The position numbers and the translations under genes were made by a program. Shown one piece after another: positions 1 through 7,984 of a DNA stretch of 34,546 bases. The notes under the pieces were generated by a model, which was given only the letters and a program-made list of their open reading frames with translations, was not told the DNA's origin and searched no databases. This stretch comes from Leptospirales bacterium (GTDB lineage: Bacteria > Spirochaetota > Leptospiria > Leptospirales > Leptonemataceae), in contig JAEUSB010000011.1 of NCBI GenBank assembly GCA_016788865.1, forward strand, positions 1 through 34,546, given 5' to 3'. Positions within the stretch are counted from its first letter, which is position 1; every line of letters begins with the position of its first letter.

Positions 1-1268
1 AGGCTCAGCTTTCCGGTTTCATCGAGCATGAGGATCCCGGCGGACGCAGGCAATGCTGCCACAGCAACACCGCTTGCAAACGTTTCAACCGGTCCAGGTC
101 CGTTAGCCCGCCCAGCCCAGAAATACATTTGCCCACTCTGATCAAATGCTGCGAGATCCACCATTCCATCGTTGTTGAAATCACCTGACACAAGCGTTCG
201 GGCGGAGTCTGTTGTATTTAGGCGCGCTTTCTCTTCCAATCCGGGACCCAGGATCAGCACGGACTTCTTGCCTGGCAACGCTACTGCGATATCAGACTTT
301 CCATCCTTTCGGGGGAGAATGGCAATGTCACCCGTGGAAGATCCGGTACTAAATGTACTGCTCTGCCAGGCATCTGCGGTGCGTCTAATTAGCCGCACAT
401 CCTTCGAGGCGCTACTGCCAACAATGATATCGATTTTCCCATCGTTGTCAATATCGTGGGCTGCAATTGAATTTGGATCCATGCCCACGGTTATGGCCGG
501 GAGTGGTTCAAAGCCGTCTGACGTTTGCAATAAGATGGTCACAGCACCGGGAAAGCCGGAGTGCAACACTGCAATGTCCTGTTTCTTATCATCGTTGAAA
601 TCTCCAACGGCCATGCGCAGAGGTGGACGTTCGAGTTCAATCAATGAGCCACCCTGTGCCAGTTGTCCAATTGCACCTATCACGCCTTTTGCCTGACCGG
701 GACCAGACCACAACAGTCTCGCCTCCGCAGCACCGCCTGCGTCATAGTACTCCACTTTCACGTCATACGTTCGCCCGGGGCTCAGGTTGATCTTTCCGCT
801 GAACTCCGTCGTTCCCATATCCTGCCAGCGGTCTACAACAAGTCTCCCATCTACCGTCAGGCGAACGCCATCGTCTGTTTGTGTATAGAATACATATTCT
901 CCTCCGCGCTCGACCCGCAGTTGTCCCGTCCAGCGCACGCTGAACTTGTCTGCAGGCACCGAAGAAGCTGCCGCTTCATATCCCCAGGCGAAATCGATTT
1001 GCGCGTCCTGCCGAGTCAGCTTGAGCTCTTCGAATTGTTTGCCAGCATAAAACTCGGCGCGAAGAGGGCCTGTAAAGCCTTGATCACGGGGTGCTATAAA
1101 ATCAATCTTACCTTCTGAGAACAGGCTAACGGCTAACCCACGCCTGCCGTCAGCAAAGTCAAACCTGCGAATGTCCGACATTCCACCGCGAACAGTGGCC
1201 CTTTCCTGGCCGGACAAGCCCGCCGTCAAGAACCAGGATGCAATCAAGACGACACAGTGTTTCTTCAT
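1..1268 (-). CDS. PA14-domain and FG-GAP/VCBS-repeat exported protein, partial (C-terminus beyond left edge)
   Basis: An uninterrupted minus-strand frame runs from an ATG at 1268 off the left edge, giving about 422 residues. Residues 1-20 look like a signal peptide (MKKHCVVLIA, then a hydrophobic stretch, then Gln). Residues about 70-190 match the PA14 fold, with the typical FSVRWTGQLRVERGGEYVF and TDDGVRLTVDG strings. From about residue 222 come FG-GAP/VCBS beta-propeller repeats with calcium-loop-like motifs: GDFNDDKKQDIAVL, HDIDNDGKIDIIVG and GDFNNDGMVDLAAF. PA14 domains often bind carbohydrate and FG-GAP propellers mediate adhesion or ligand binding; the actual ligand here is unknown. The start codon overlaps the yceI stop (ATGA), so the two are translationally coupled. 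I translated this region by hand and found no stop or frameshift. Confidence 0.85.
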   Translation of the reverse strand, partial: MKKHCVVLIASWFLTAGLSGQERATVRGGMSDIRRFDFADGRRGLAVSLFSEGKIDFIAPRDQGFTGPLRAEFYAGKQFEELKLTRQDAQIDFAWGYEAAASSVPADKFSVRWTGQLRVERGGEYVFYTQTDDGVRLTVDGRLVVDRWQDMGTTEFSGKINLSPGRTYDVKVEYYDAGGAAEARLLWSGPGQAKGVIGAIGQLAQGGSLIELERPPLRMAVGDFNDDKKQDIAVLHSGFPGAVTILLQTSDGFEPLPAITVGMDPNSIAAHDIDNDGKIDIIVGSSASKDVRLIRRTADAWQSSTFSTGSSTGDIAILPRKDGKSDIAVALPGKKSVLILGPGLEEKARLNTTDSARTLVSGDFNNDGMVDLAAFDQSGQMYFWAGRANGPGPVETFASGVAVAALPASAGILMLDETGKLS

Positions 1269-1864
1269 TTAGCCTTGTTCAAGGCCAGTCGAAAGGTTAT
1301 CTCTGCCTCATCGTCCATGATTTTGTTCGCCAGGTACTCGCCATTCAGATCATAGTAAGTCCGATCAACTATGAATTTGCCGTTGGCGATTAGACCGGTC
1401 GCGCTGCGTGTAATGGTCGCTGGAACAATGAAGTCCTTCTCTTTGTCGCGAATGCGAAGCGACAGGGTGACGTTGTAAAGATCAGGAGTGCCTGCGGGCT
1501 TTACATCTTTTACAGTAGCAATTGCGTTTGGAAACTTCTCCGACCAGAAGAAGTCATTTGCCTTCAGATGATCATCGCGCTTCTTCTCGCGTGTGAAAAC
1601 AGATGCTGTGTCAATCAGCAAAGTTCCGCGAAGCGTGGAAATATCGTCCCCCGATTGGGCAATAGTGCCAATGTAGAATTGCTTGAATATGCCTTTGACG
1701 TTGGTCAGGCGCGCATTTACAAAGAATTGAACAAAGCTCTGTGCCGGGTCGATGGCGAACAACGGTGGCGCCACCTGTGTTTGGATGGGCGTGTTCTGCG
1801 CGTACGCAGCAGTGCTTATAGTGGCACCAAAAGCTAGTCCGAGTATGGCCCTTTTCAGTTTCAT
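1265..1864 (-). CDS. YceI-family periplasmic lipid-binding-like protein
   Basis: 199 residues with a clear Sec signal peptide (basic MKLKR, hydrophobic core, cleavage near AYAQ). The mature part reads as a YceI beta-barrel: FAIDPAQSFVQFFVNARLTNVKGIFKQF near the N-terminus in place of the usual 'D..HS.i.F...h....v.G.F', then DHLKANDFFWSEKFPNAIATV, matching the YceI 'H..S.dFFd...yP.a.f.s' core. The family consists of lipocalin-like proteins that bind polyisoprenoid or amphiphilic ligands in the periplasm. The start is supported by AGGGGAAAAC just upstream of the ATG. The gene is coupled by an ATGA overlap to the PA14/FG-GAP gene, which suggests they work in the same compartment. A possible promoter -10 (TAAAAT) lies at 1914-1919. 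Confidence 0.85.
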   Translation of the reverse strand: MKLKRAILGLAFGATISTAAYAQNTPIQTQVAPPLFAIDPAQSFVQFFVNARLTNVKGIFKQFYIGTIAQSGDDISTLRGTLLIDTASVFTREKKRDDHLKANDFFWSEKFPNAIATVKDVKPAGTPDLYNVTLSLRIRDKEKDFIVPATITRSATGLIANGKFIVDRTYYDLNGEYLANKIMDDEAEITFRLALNKAK

Positions 1865-1924
1865 GTTTTCCCCTTTGCTGGTTACCTAACCATGCGAGTT
1901 TTCTCGGTAAAGAATTTTAATCCA

Positions 1925-1971
1925 CCCCATTGGACGGCGGCGGGCCCCATATGGTTCGCGTTGATATGGGG
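1925..1971. promoter_or_regulatory. Candidate operator: three CCCCAT(A/T) half-sites between divergent genes
   Basis: CCCCATAT at 1945-1952 and ATATGGGG at 1964-1971 form a perfect 8-bp inverted repeat with an 11-nt spacer. A third half-site, CCCCAT, lies at 1925-1930, 20 bp (about two helical turns) from the second and in the same orientation. The group sits between the yceI start (1864, minus) and the ligase-like gene (2047, plus). It abuts a TTGACG at 1972-1977, a possible -35 for the plus-strand gene, although no good -10 follows. On the minus strand it lies 26 bp upstream of TAAAAT (1914-1919). The arrangement suits a dimeric regulator; which one is unknown. Confidence 0.4.
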
Positions 1972-2046
1972 TTGACGAAAACGTGACAAAGCGTGTTCTG
2001 TACCGGCAATGACTCCGTACCTTGCTGGCCTGCCCAAGAACTAATC

Positions 2047-4155
2047 ATGCGGATTTTCCTGAGAATCTGTCTCATTGGGCTCATGTTCGCCACTTTGCTC
2101 GTCGACGTGGATGAGAAAATTGCACAGGAGTTCATCCGTGGCACCGCTCTCTATTTCTTGCTGATCTCGCTGTTTGTTCTCACGGTTTTTCTGGCCGGAA
2201 AACGCGAGCTTGCCACTAGCTGGATTCCGGGACCGGAACAAGTTGCGCTTGTGGCCTTCGCGTTGGTTTCAACGGTTCATGCGATTTCGCACATTGTGGA
2301 TACGGAGATTCCCCGTCTCAAGTTCATCTTTCGTCTTGTCTATGGTTGCTACCTGATCTATGTTACTTCACCATCCGCGCGCCGCGTTTCTCGAATTGGA
2401 CTTGTGACCACTACCGTCCTTGTTTTCTCATCGTTTCTCTTCAACTGGACCTTTATTGTTGGTCTGGTCAGAAGTATTCCTCTTTTTCTATTGCTATTGT
2501 TTTATTGGTCCGGCGCGCCGGTAGCGCGGACCTGGCAGTATTTCAAGCAGGATAAATTCACAATCCTTGTTGTGATCGCGCTTGTGGCGCTCGTCGTGGC
2601 TAATCTATGGAATGCTAATCTTGTAAACGGTGTTGAAGGGGTATTGCGCTTCCTGTCCGGGGCTTTACTGTTTGCTCTGATTAAGAACGCACAAGAAGAC
2701 AAGGTTGCAAATTTTGTGGTGCGATCGCTCTTGCTTGTTGCCGGATTGCATGTAGTTATTTTCTCCGTCTCCGTCCTGATTGCGGCGAGTATGGACGGCT
2801 CGCTCAGTGTTTTCACCAGCAAGCGCAGCCATTTTGCCGGGGTTAACGTAAACGACATTTCGGGATACTTGATAACGGTCTTTCCCCTGATCCTTGGTGT
2901 AATGTTCGTCAATGGAAATGACGCCAGGAAGCGCCTCACTGCGCTCGCGTTGCTCTTCTTTGGTTGTCTCTTTCTACTGCTCGTGGTGAAATCAAGATCC
3001 GCATGGCCCATTATGGGATTCTCAATAGCCATGGTTGCGTATTTCATGAGTCGTTGGAGTCCGGCGCGTCTTGAGAATGTAAAGGCGATGCGTTGGATTG
3101 TTCCGGGTGTTGTAATCCTTGGTCTTGTTGCTCTTGTACTGATTGCTTCTCGCGCGCGAGAGATGGCCTATCTTGCGGAGATTAAGACGCTTGAGATTCG
3201 ATTTGACTTATGGCGACTGGCACTTCGCGCGCTGAGCGAGTCTCCGATTTTTGGAATTGGTTCGGAAAACTACTCGGTCCTTTCTGGTCAGAGAATGTCA
3301 GGCGCCGGGGACCTGAATAGTTTTGGAGCGGCCGCAGCATTTTTTCGAGAGAGCGGTGCATACATCCATTGTCACAATCTGATTCTACAGCTCTGGCTTG
3401 ACGGTGGGATTGTTTACATGATCGCGATTGTTGGCCTGATCGTTCTTGGAATTTACAGAGGTATGTCACGCGCGCGAGATGCTTCGGATTTCATTATGAA
3501 TATCGCGGCGTCCATAACTTTGATTGCGATTTTGCTTCAAGGTTCCTTGAACTACCATTTCATGAATCATCCTACATGGCTGACGACGTGGATCCTGCTG
3601 GGAGTTGTCGCTCGTAGCTTCGCCGGATCGCCGGTTGAATCTGAAGCAAAACAATCATCTGGCGGAATGGGGAAATTGCAGACTGTGGCTGTTGTGCTTG
3701 CTATGGCCTGTCTGGCGATTCATTTGTTTGCCTTACGAAATCATGGCAACGCTCTGCGCATTGTGCTACCGGATTTGTTTAAGACGTCGCAGGACGCGTA
3801 TTTGCTCGAAGGGGATAAAAAACCGGAAAGTCTAAAAAGAGCAACGCAGGCTATAACTCCATCGCTTGTTGCCGCTCGACTCTATTCGGTTGACCCGCGC
3901 ATTAATCAATTTACCGGCGAAATTTACTTCTTTATGTTTGAACGCGACGGGACTTCGCAATCCCGGTCCGGGGCCCTCGAGTATTACTCTCGTTGCTTGC
4001 GTTTTGCTCCTTCTTCAGGTTTCTGTGCGCGTCGATTGAGTCAAATCCTCCGCTATCAGAATCCGCATGACCCAAAAGCGGACGCCATGATGGTTCTTTC
4101 AAAGGAGCTTGATCCGTTTGGCTTGCTCGATAGCGGCCTGCTGCGGCGACTCTAA
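2047..4155 (+). CDS. O-antigen ligase/polymerase-like membrane protein (Wzy_C/WaaL family)
   Basis: About 702 residues from the ATG at 2047. That start opens directly into a transmembrane segment (MRIFLRICLIGLMFATLL); an in-frame GTG lies 54 nt upstream. Roughly ten to twelve hydrophobic helices fill the first 530 residues. The Wzy_C-type signature is present: RFDLWRLALRAL, then SPIFGIGSENYS, then a loop ending in HCHNLILQLWLDGGIVYMI, corresponding to the conserved H-N-x-x-L...G.G of O-antigen ligases and polymerases. A soluble C-terminal tail of about 130 residues follows the last helix. Members move or polymerise undecaprenyl-linked glycans on the periplasmic face. No other glycan gene is adjacent, so ligase versus polymerase versus protein glycosyltransferase cannot be decided. 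Confidence 0.75.
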   Translation: MRIFLRICLIGLMFATLLVDVDEKIAQEFIRGTALYFLLISLFVLTVFLAGKRELATSWIPGPEQVALVAFALVSTVHAISHIVDTEIPRLKFIFRLVYGCYLIYVTSPSARRVSRIGLVTTTVLVFSSFLFNWTFIVGLVRSIPLFLLLLFYWSGAPVARTWQYFKQDKFTILVVIALVALVVANLWNANLVNGVEGVLRFLSGALLFALIKNAQEDKVANFVVRSLLLVAGLHVVIFSVSVLIAASMDGSLSVFTSKRSHFAGVNVNDISGYLITVFPLILGVMFVNGNDARKRLTALALLFFGCLFLLLVVKSRSAWPIMGFSIAMVAYFMSRWSPARLENVKAMRWIVPGVVILGLVALVLIASRAREMAYLAEIKTLEIRFDLWRLALRALSESPIFGIGSENYSVLSGQRMSGAGDLNSFGAAAAFFRESGAYIHCHNLILQLWLDGGIVYMIAIVGLIVLGIYRGMSRARDASDFIMNIAASITLIAILLQGSLNYHFMNHPTWLTTWILLGVVARSFAGSPVESEAKQSSGGMGKLQTVAVVLAMACLAIHLFALRNHGNALRIVLPDLFKTSQDAYLLEGDKKPESLKRATQAITPSLVAARLYSVDPRINQFTGEIYFFMFERDGTSQSRSGALEYYSRCLRFAPSSGFCARRLSQILRYQNPHDPKADAMMVLSKELDPFGLLDSGLLRRL

Positions 4156-4159
4156 TCAT

Positions 4160-4176
4160 GCGGCCTTCCAGGCCGC
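4160..4176. terminator. Stem-loop between convergent genes
   Basis: GCGGCCT-TCC-AGGCCGC is a perfect 7-bp GC-rich stem with a 3-nt loop, 4 nt after the ligase-like gene stop and 5 nt before the purC stop. There is no T-run on either side, so it may be a Rho-dependent or processing hairpin rather than a classic intrinsic terminator. Confidence 0.4.
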
Positions 4177-4181
4177 TCAAC

Positions 4182-5048
4182 TTACAGCGTTGTTTGGATC
4201 AGGCGCTCAATTTCCGCGTACAGTCCCAGGGTTTTACTTACGATTTCTTCTGGTAGCGCAGGCGCGGGCGGTTCCTTATTCCAGCCGATCGATTCAACGT
4301 AGTCCCGCACGAATTGCTTGTCAAAGCCCGCTGGAGAGGTGCCCACGGCATAGTTCTTAGCATTCCAGTATCGCGATGAATCTGGCGTAAGTACCTCATC
4401 GATCAAGACGATTTGATCATTTAGCAACCCAAACTCGAACTTGGTATCGCAGAGCAGAATCCCAGCGCGTTCCATCTCTGTGGACGCAAATTTGAAGATT
4501 GCGAGACTAATTTCGCGAAGGCGATCCGCCAGCGGCCCAAGCGAAGCTTGCATTTGCTCGAAAGGGATGTTCTCATCGTGTCCGGTCTCCGCTTTGGTAG
4601 CGGGAGTAAAGATTGCCGCGGGCAGCTTTGACGCTTGTCGTAGCCCCGGAGGGAGAGGGATTCCGCAGGCCGTCCCCTGTGCGACATACTCCTTGTATGC
4701 GGACCCGGCCAGGTAGTCACGAACCACACATTCGAAGTCAATCCGCTTGCACTTCTTAACCAGTACGGCTCGGCCTGCCCAATCAGGATTTCTGAATCCT
4801 TCGGGAAACCGCATAACGTCCGTTTCCAGAAGATGATCGCTGAAGCCAAGCTGCGTTTGCAGTCCCGATCTGCGGATTGCCTGGAACCAGAGATTGCTTA
4901 CGTGCGTCAGTATCTTTCCCTTGCCCGGGATGGGGTCAGGAAAGACCACATCAAAAGCTGAGAGACGATCGGTTGCCACTACAATGAAGCTGGACTCATC
5001 TACAGCGAAAAGATCGCGAACCTTACCCCGGTAGAATGGCTCTCTCAT
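4182..5048 (-). CDS. purC: Phosphoribosylaminoimidazole-succinocarboxamide (SAICAR) synthase
   Basis: 288 residues, a normal bacterial or yeast-like PurC length. The enzyme ligates aspartate to CAIR using ATP in de novo purine synthesis (cytoplasm). Diagnostic strings are YRGKVRDLF near residue 6 (nucleotide-binding start), TDRLSAFDVVFPDPIPGKG near 27, FECVVRDYLAGSAYKEY (the family's E-x-x-x-R-x-x-x-x-G-S), and the C-terminal catalytic/substrate motif LIDEVLTPDSSRYW near 217. The ATG overlaps the stop of the upstream YkgJ-type gene (ATGA), so they are co-transcribed. No other pur gene is in the window. Confidence 0.96.
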   Translation of the reverse strand: MREPFYRGKVRDLFAVDESSFIVVATDRLSAFDVVFPDPIPGKGKILTHVSNLWFQAIRRSGLQTQLGFSDHLLETDVMRFPEGFRNPDWAGRAVLVKKCKRIDFECVVRDYLAGSAYKEYVAQGTACGIPLPPGLRQASKLPAAIFTPATKAETGHDENIPFEQMQASLGPLADRLREISLAIFKFASTEMERAGILLCDTKFEFGLLNDQIVLIDEVLTPDSSRYWNAKNYAVGTSPAGFDKQFVRDYVESIGWNKEPPAPALPEEIVSKTLGLYAEIERLIQTTL

Positions 5049-5491
5049 AGTGAGAATGGTTCCTTCCCGGTTTGCAGAGCACGAAAATCGCGCTCAGTCT
5101 TGTTGGTCCGCCGTTTCACTGCCAGTGCGGAATAGACCTGGCCATTCTTGCGTCCAACTCCTTCGCACTCGTTCTTTAGAAAATCCATGTCGTCTTCGTT
5201 TTCAAAGAACCCGGCCCAGAACGGATAGGTTCGGCATTGGATTGGTCTTGCTTCATACACCGAGCAACGGTTGTCGTTGCCGAGCAGGGCGCAGCGCCCA
5301 TTGGTCAGATGAACAAGCAGTCCGTTTCGTTTGGTCTGTACCATCTTGCGACGGAAGGCCGGCTTTTCTGCGGGCTTCAATTTCAGAAGTTTCTCCACGT
5401 TGCTCAGGTCCTGTTCGGTGAAATAAACCTCCCCCCGGCCACGGCAGCAGTTCCCGCAGCCCGTGCATTCAAAGCGGAAAGGTTTAGTCAT
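5045..5491 (-). CDS. YkgJ-family cysteine-cluster protein (putative zinc/iron-chelating)
   Basis: About 148 residues from the ATG at 5491. The frame is open upstream to an ATG at 5554, but the 5491 start places the first cluster at residues 9-16, as in most family members. The motif set is CTGCGNCC, then CALLGNDNRCSVYEARPIQC, then RTYPFW and a late Cys in FLKNECEGVG. This is the CxxCxxCC plus C...C...RP.xCR.YP pattern of the YkgJ/CxxCxxCC family (PF03692), thought to bind Zn or Fe-S. Function is unknown. It overlaps purC by 4 nt and probably shares its mRNA. Confidence 0.85.
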   Translation of the reverse strand: MTKPFRFECTGCGNCCRGRGEVYFTEQDLSNVEKLLKLKPAEKPAFRRKMVQTKRNGLLVHLTNGRCALLGNDNRCSVYEARPIQCRTYPFWAGFFENEDDMDFLKNECEGVGRKNGQVYSALAVKRRTNKTERDFRALQTGKEPFSL

Positions 5492-5646
5492 CCTACGGAG
5501 TTTGGCGTTGCTCCTCGTATCGCAAGGAGATTTTTTCCCTACCTTATGTCGCACATATATGGGATGCCTTCAATTTGCGACGTCCGGGCGCGGCGCCAGC
5601 CATCGTTTTGCTCATGGAATTTCCTGTTTTGACGATTAAAGGAAGG

Positions 5647-7092
5647 ATGCAAACCAGAACGGTAGCCACCGTAATCGACCTTGTCCAGCGCCGGCCAGAA
5701 AAGTCGGAAAGCAAGCCTGAGACGAGTTTCATGTCATTTTTAAAATCTGATCTTGAGGGGCAGGAAAGGCTCTCGGCTGAGAAGTCTGAAGCCGGCAAGC
5801 AAGCCGCAAGCGATCGAGTCGAGGATACGTCTGACAAGAAAAAGGATGGGGCCCTCGATCCAACGCACGCAAAAGAAAAATCCGATGCAGCCGCCACCGC
5901 GGCCACAATCGACGCAGCAGCGGCTGCAACTGCAGTTGCGAATGAAACCAGATCAGCCGAGGAAAGAGGCGCGCGCGATACAAAACAGGCGAAGCGCCTG
6001 GCAGAGGCCTCGGCAGAACTGACCCGCCAGCCTATCATTTCCGTGGAACCAAAGGCACAGCCACGCCTCACCCACGAACTGGTTTTGGGTCAGAAAGACA
6101 TCAAGCAATCTGAAACCAAAGACGTAAAGACTGCAAAGGCACAACTGTTCGAGATTCCTCTGCGCGAACATGCGAAGAGCAGGAAGCAGGAAGCTGTGGC
6201 CGAAGTTGCTGCTCGTCTTGAGAACGCGGAAACCGGAACCCCGGGCAAAAAAGTAGGCGTCGAGAAAACGGAAATCACCAAACAGGACATCAAGACGTTA
6301 CTCGCCCAGCGTGCAAACCTCAGAGCTAACGCAGAGTCACGTCCCGCAAATGAATCCAACCAAGCGAACGAGACGCAGAACAAAGCCGCACGCGAGCGGA
6401 CTGTTACCGTTCAACTGAATCCGGAAAAATGGATTATTCAAGAAACGACGCAACGCTCAACCGGCGAGAAATCTGAAAACCAGAGCGAGCGGAAGTCGCA
6501 AAGTAAAGACAGCAAGCTTGGCCTGGAAAATCAGAATCGAGTTCGTATGGAAGTTCAGCGCGAAAACGCATTCGCAGAACTTTTGAAGCCTCAAATTGCG
6601 CCAGCGGAAAAAGAGAAGCTCACACAAGAGACAAAGCACCTGTTTAACCAGCTGGTGGAAAAAGCCCGTATCAATCTGGGTTCCGACGGTCAATCGAGCG
6701 CCTCGCTACGCTTGAAGCCCGAGCAACTTGGCAGCGTAACACTGAATCTCAAGGTCTATGGAAATGTAGTAGAAGCAAAAGTCCTGGTCGAGAACGATTC
6801 GGTTAAGAAGCTTGTTAAAGACGAAATGGATCAATTGCAGCGCGAACTCAAGCGTCAGGGGTTTTCTGTTGATGCAATCGAAATTCGCGTGCGTGAGCCT
6901 CAATTGGATTCACAAACGGCCTTCAATACCAACCTTTCCGCCAGAGACGATCAAGCGCAGCGTCGCGAGCAGGCTGCCCGCCAATCCAGCAGCCCTTCAG
7001 GCGGGTTCTCAAACTTGATTTCGCCTGACGTGGCGGCACTTGAATACGAGCCAGCCATTGAATGGAACGGCAGCGTAAACATCGCCGTTTGA
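5647..7092 (+). CDS. fliK: Flagellar hook-length control protein
   Basis: The start chosen is the ATG at 5647, which directly follows AAAGGAAGG; in-frame starts further upstream lack a ribosome site. This gives 481 residues. The first about 320 residues are hydrophilic, charged and low-complexity (Ala/Glu/Lys/Gln), as in FliK, where this part acts as the length ruler during hook export. Residues about 331-415 are the conserved Flg_hook C-terminal domain, with LRLKPEQLGSVTLNLKVYG, then VEAKVLVENDSVKKLV and LQRELKRQGFSVDAIEIRV, the typical substrate-switch core. The gene lies 31 nt upstream of flgD and is followed by flgE, the usual hook-assembly order. Confidence 0.9.
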   Translation: MQTRTVATVIDLVQRRPEKSESKPETSFMSFLKSDLEGQERLSAEKSEAGKQAASDRVEDTSDKKKDGALDPTHAKEKSDAAATAATIDAAAAATAVANETRSAEERGARDTKQAKRLAEASAELTRQPIISVEPKAQPRLTHELVLGQKDIKQSETKDVKTAKAQLFEIPLREHAKSRKQEAVAEVAARLENAETGTPGKKVGVEKTEITKQDIKTLLAQRANLRANAESRPANESNQANETQNKAARERTVTVQLNPEKWIIQETTQRSTGEKSENQSERKSQSKDSKLGLENQNRVRMEVQRENAFAELLKPQIAPAEKEKLTQETKHLFNQLVEKARINLGSDGQSSASLRLKPEQLGSVTLNLKVYGNVVEAKVLVENDSVKKLVKDEMDQLQRELKRQGFSVDAIEIRVREPQLDSQTAFNTNLSARDDQAQRREQAARQSSSPSGGFSNLISPDVAALEYEPAIEWNGSVNIAV

Positions 7093-7123
7093 CAAAGTTT
7101 TCTCAGATATAACGAGGTAGCGT

Positions 7124-7900
7124 ATGCCGGAAGTAAACCAGACTAGCGAAGCAATCAGGTCGCAATACTTTGCACAGGATCGCCAGGTCAACATTCAAAA
7201 AGAGATAAACGAGCGTAAGCGCATTGAAGACGGAAAACTGGACGGCGTTGAATTTCGCGACAAGCCCAAGCAACTCGACCGTGACGATTTTCTGAAGCTC
7301 CTGGTTAAACAACTCACCACTCAGGATCCTACAGCCCCAGTGCAGGATCAGCAGTTCATAGCTCAGATGGCGCAGTTTTCAGCGCTGGAGCAAATGAAGA
7401 ATATGGCGGACGGCTTTCAGAGCATGTCGAATCGTCAGGCTGTTAACCTGGTTGGCAAGTTCGTGATCGGCAAGGACTTCACAAGCGGTGAGAGCATCAG
7501 CGGGGTAGCGCAGGCATTGTTCTTTGATTCGGCAGGGCAGCCCTTCCTTAAGGTCGGCGGCAGAGCCATGACCGTCAAAGACATAGAAATGGTGGGTGAT
7601 CCATCCATGATCAAGCCGGAGTTTGGTGGCACTCCACAGCGGACGCCCGCGGCGCCCGTGAGCAATCCTGCAACCCAGCCAGCGAACGTTGCGCCGGTTG
7701 CGCAAGATTCTACTGCGCAGACCAGCCCAATGAAGCAGCAGCCAGTCGCTCCGTCGGCAACTGAGAATCCCGCTAAGCCTGAAGCAGTCAAACCCGCGGA
7801 TTCAAACCAGAAACCGGCACCTGCAGTGGAACAGCCTCCTGTTTCTTTGCGGGGCGGTTACGGCGAGTGGGTTTTACCAAATCTTGAATTTGTTGGATGA
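7124..7900 (+). CDS. flgD: Flagellar hook capping/scaffolding protein
   Basis: 258 residues. The conserved FlgD N-terminal domain covers residues about 48-100: LDRDDFLKLLVKQLTTQDP, then QDQQFIAQMAQFSALEQM, which directs export and caps the growing hook. A region with NLVGKFVIGKDFTSGESISG follows, matching the FlgD 'a..liGk.V...g....G.v' segment. The last about 90 residues are Pro/Ala/Gln/Thr-rich and low-complexity instead of the Ig-like/tudor-type domains of enteric FlgD. The gene sits between fliK and flgE. Confidence 0.93.
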   Translation: MPEVNQTSEAIRSQYFAQDRQVNIQKEINERKRIEDGKLDGVEFRDKPKQLDRDDFLKLLVKQLTTQDPTAPVQDQQFIAQMAQFSALEQMKNMADGFQSMSNRQAVNLVGKFVIGKDFTSGESISGVAQALFFDSAGQPFLKVGGRAMTVKDIEMVGDPSMIKPEFGGTPQRTPAAPVSNPATQPANVAPVAQDSTAQTSPMKQQPVAPSATENPAKPEAVKPADSNQKPAPAVEQPPVSLRGGYGEWVLPNLEFVG

Positions 7901-7984
7901 TTTTGTTCAATGTTTTTCACGGAAACCCGAGTGTTAGAAAGCAGTAATTGATTCTATAAAAAAGTTAGTAAGGACAAAAGACCT

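Noticed and set aside
5544..6383. Ala/Ser-rich minus-strand frames opposite fliK
   Set aside because: Shadow of the Ala/Glu-rich FliK codons; no signals.
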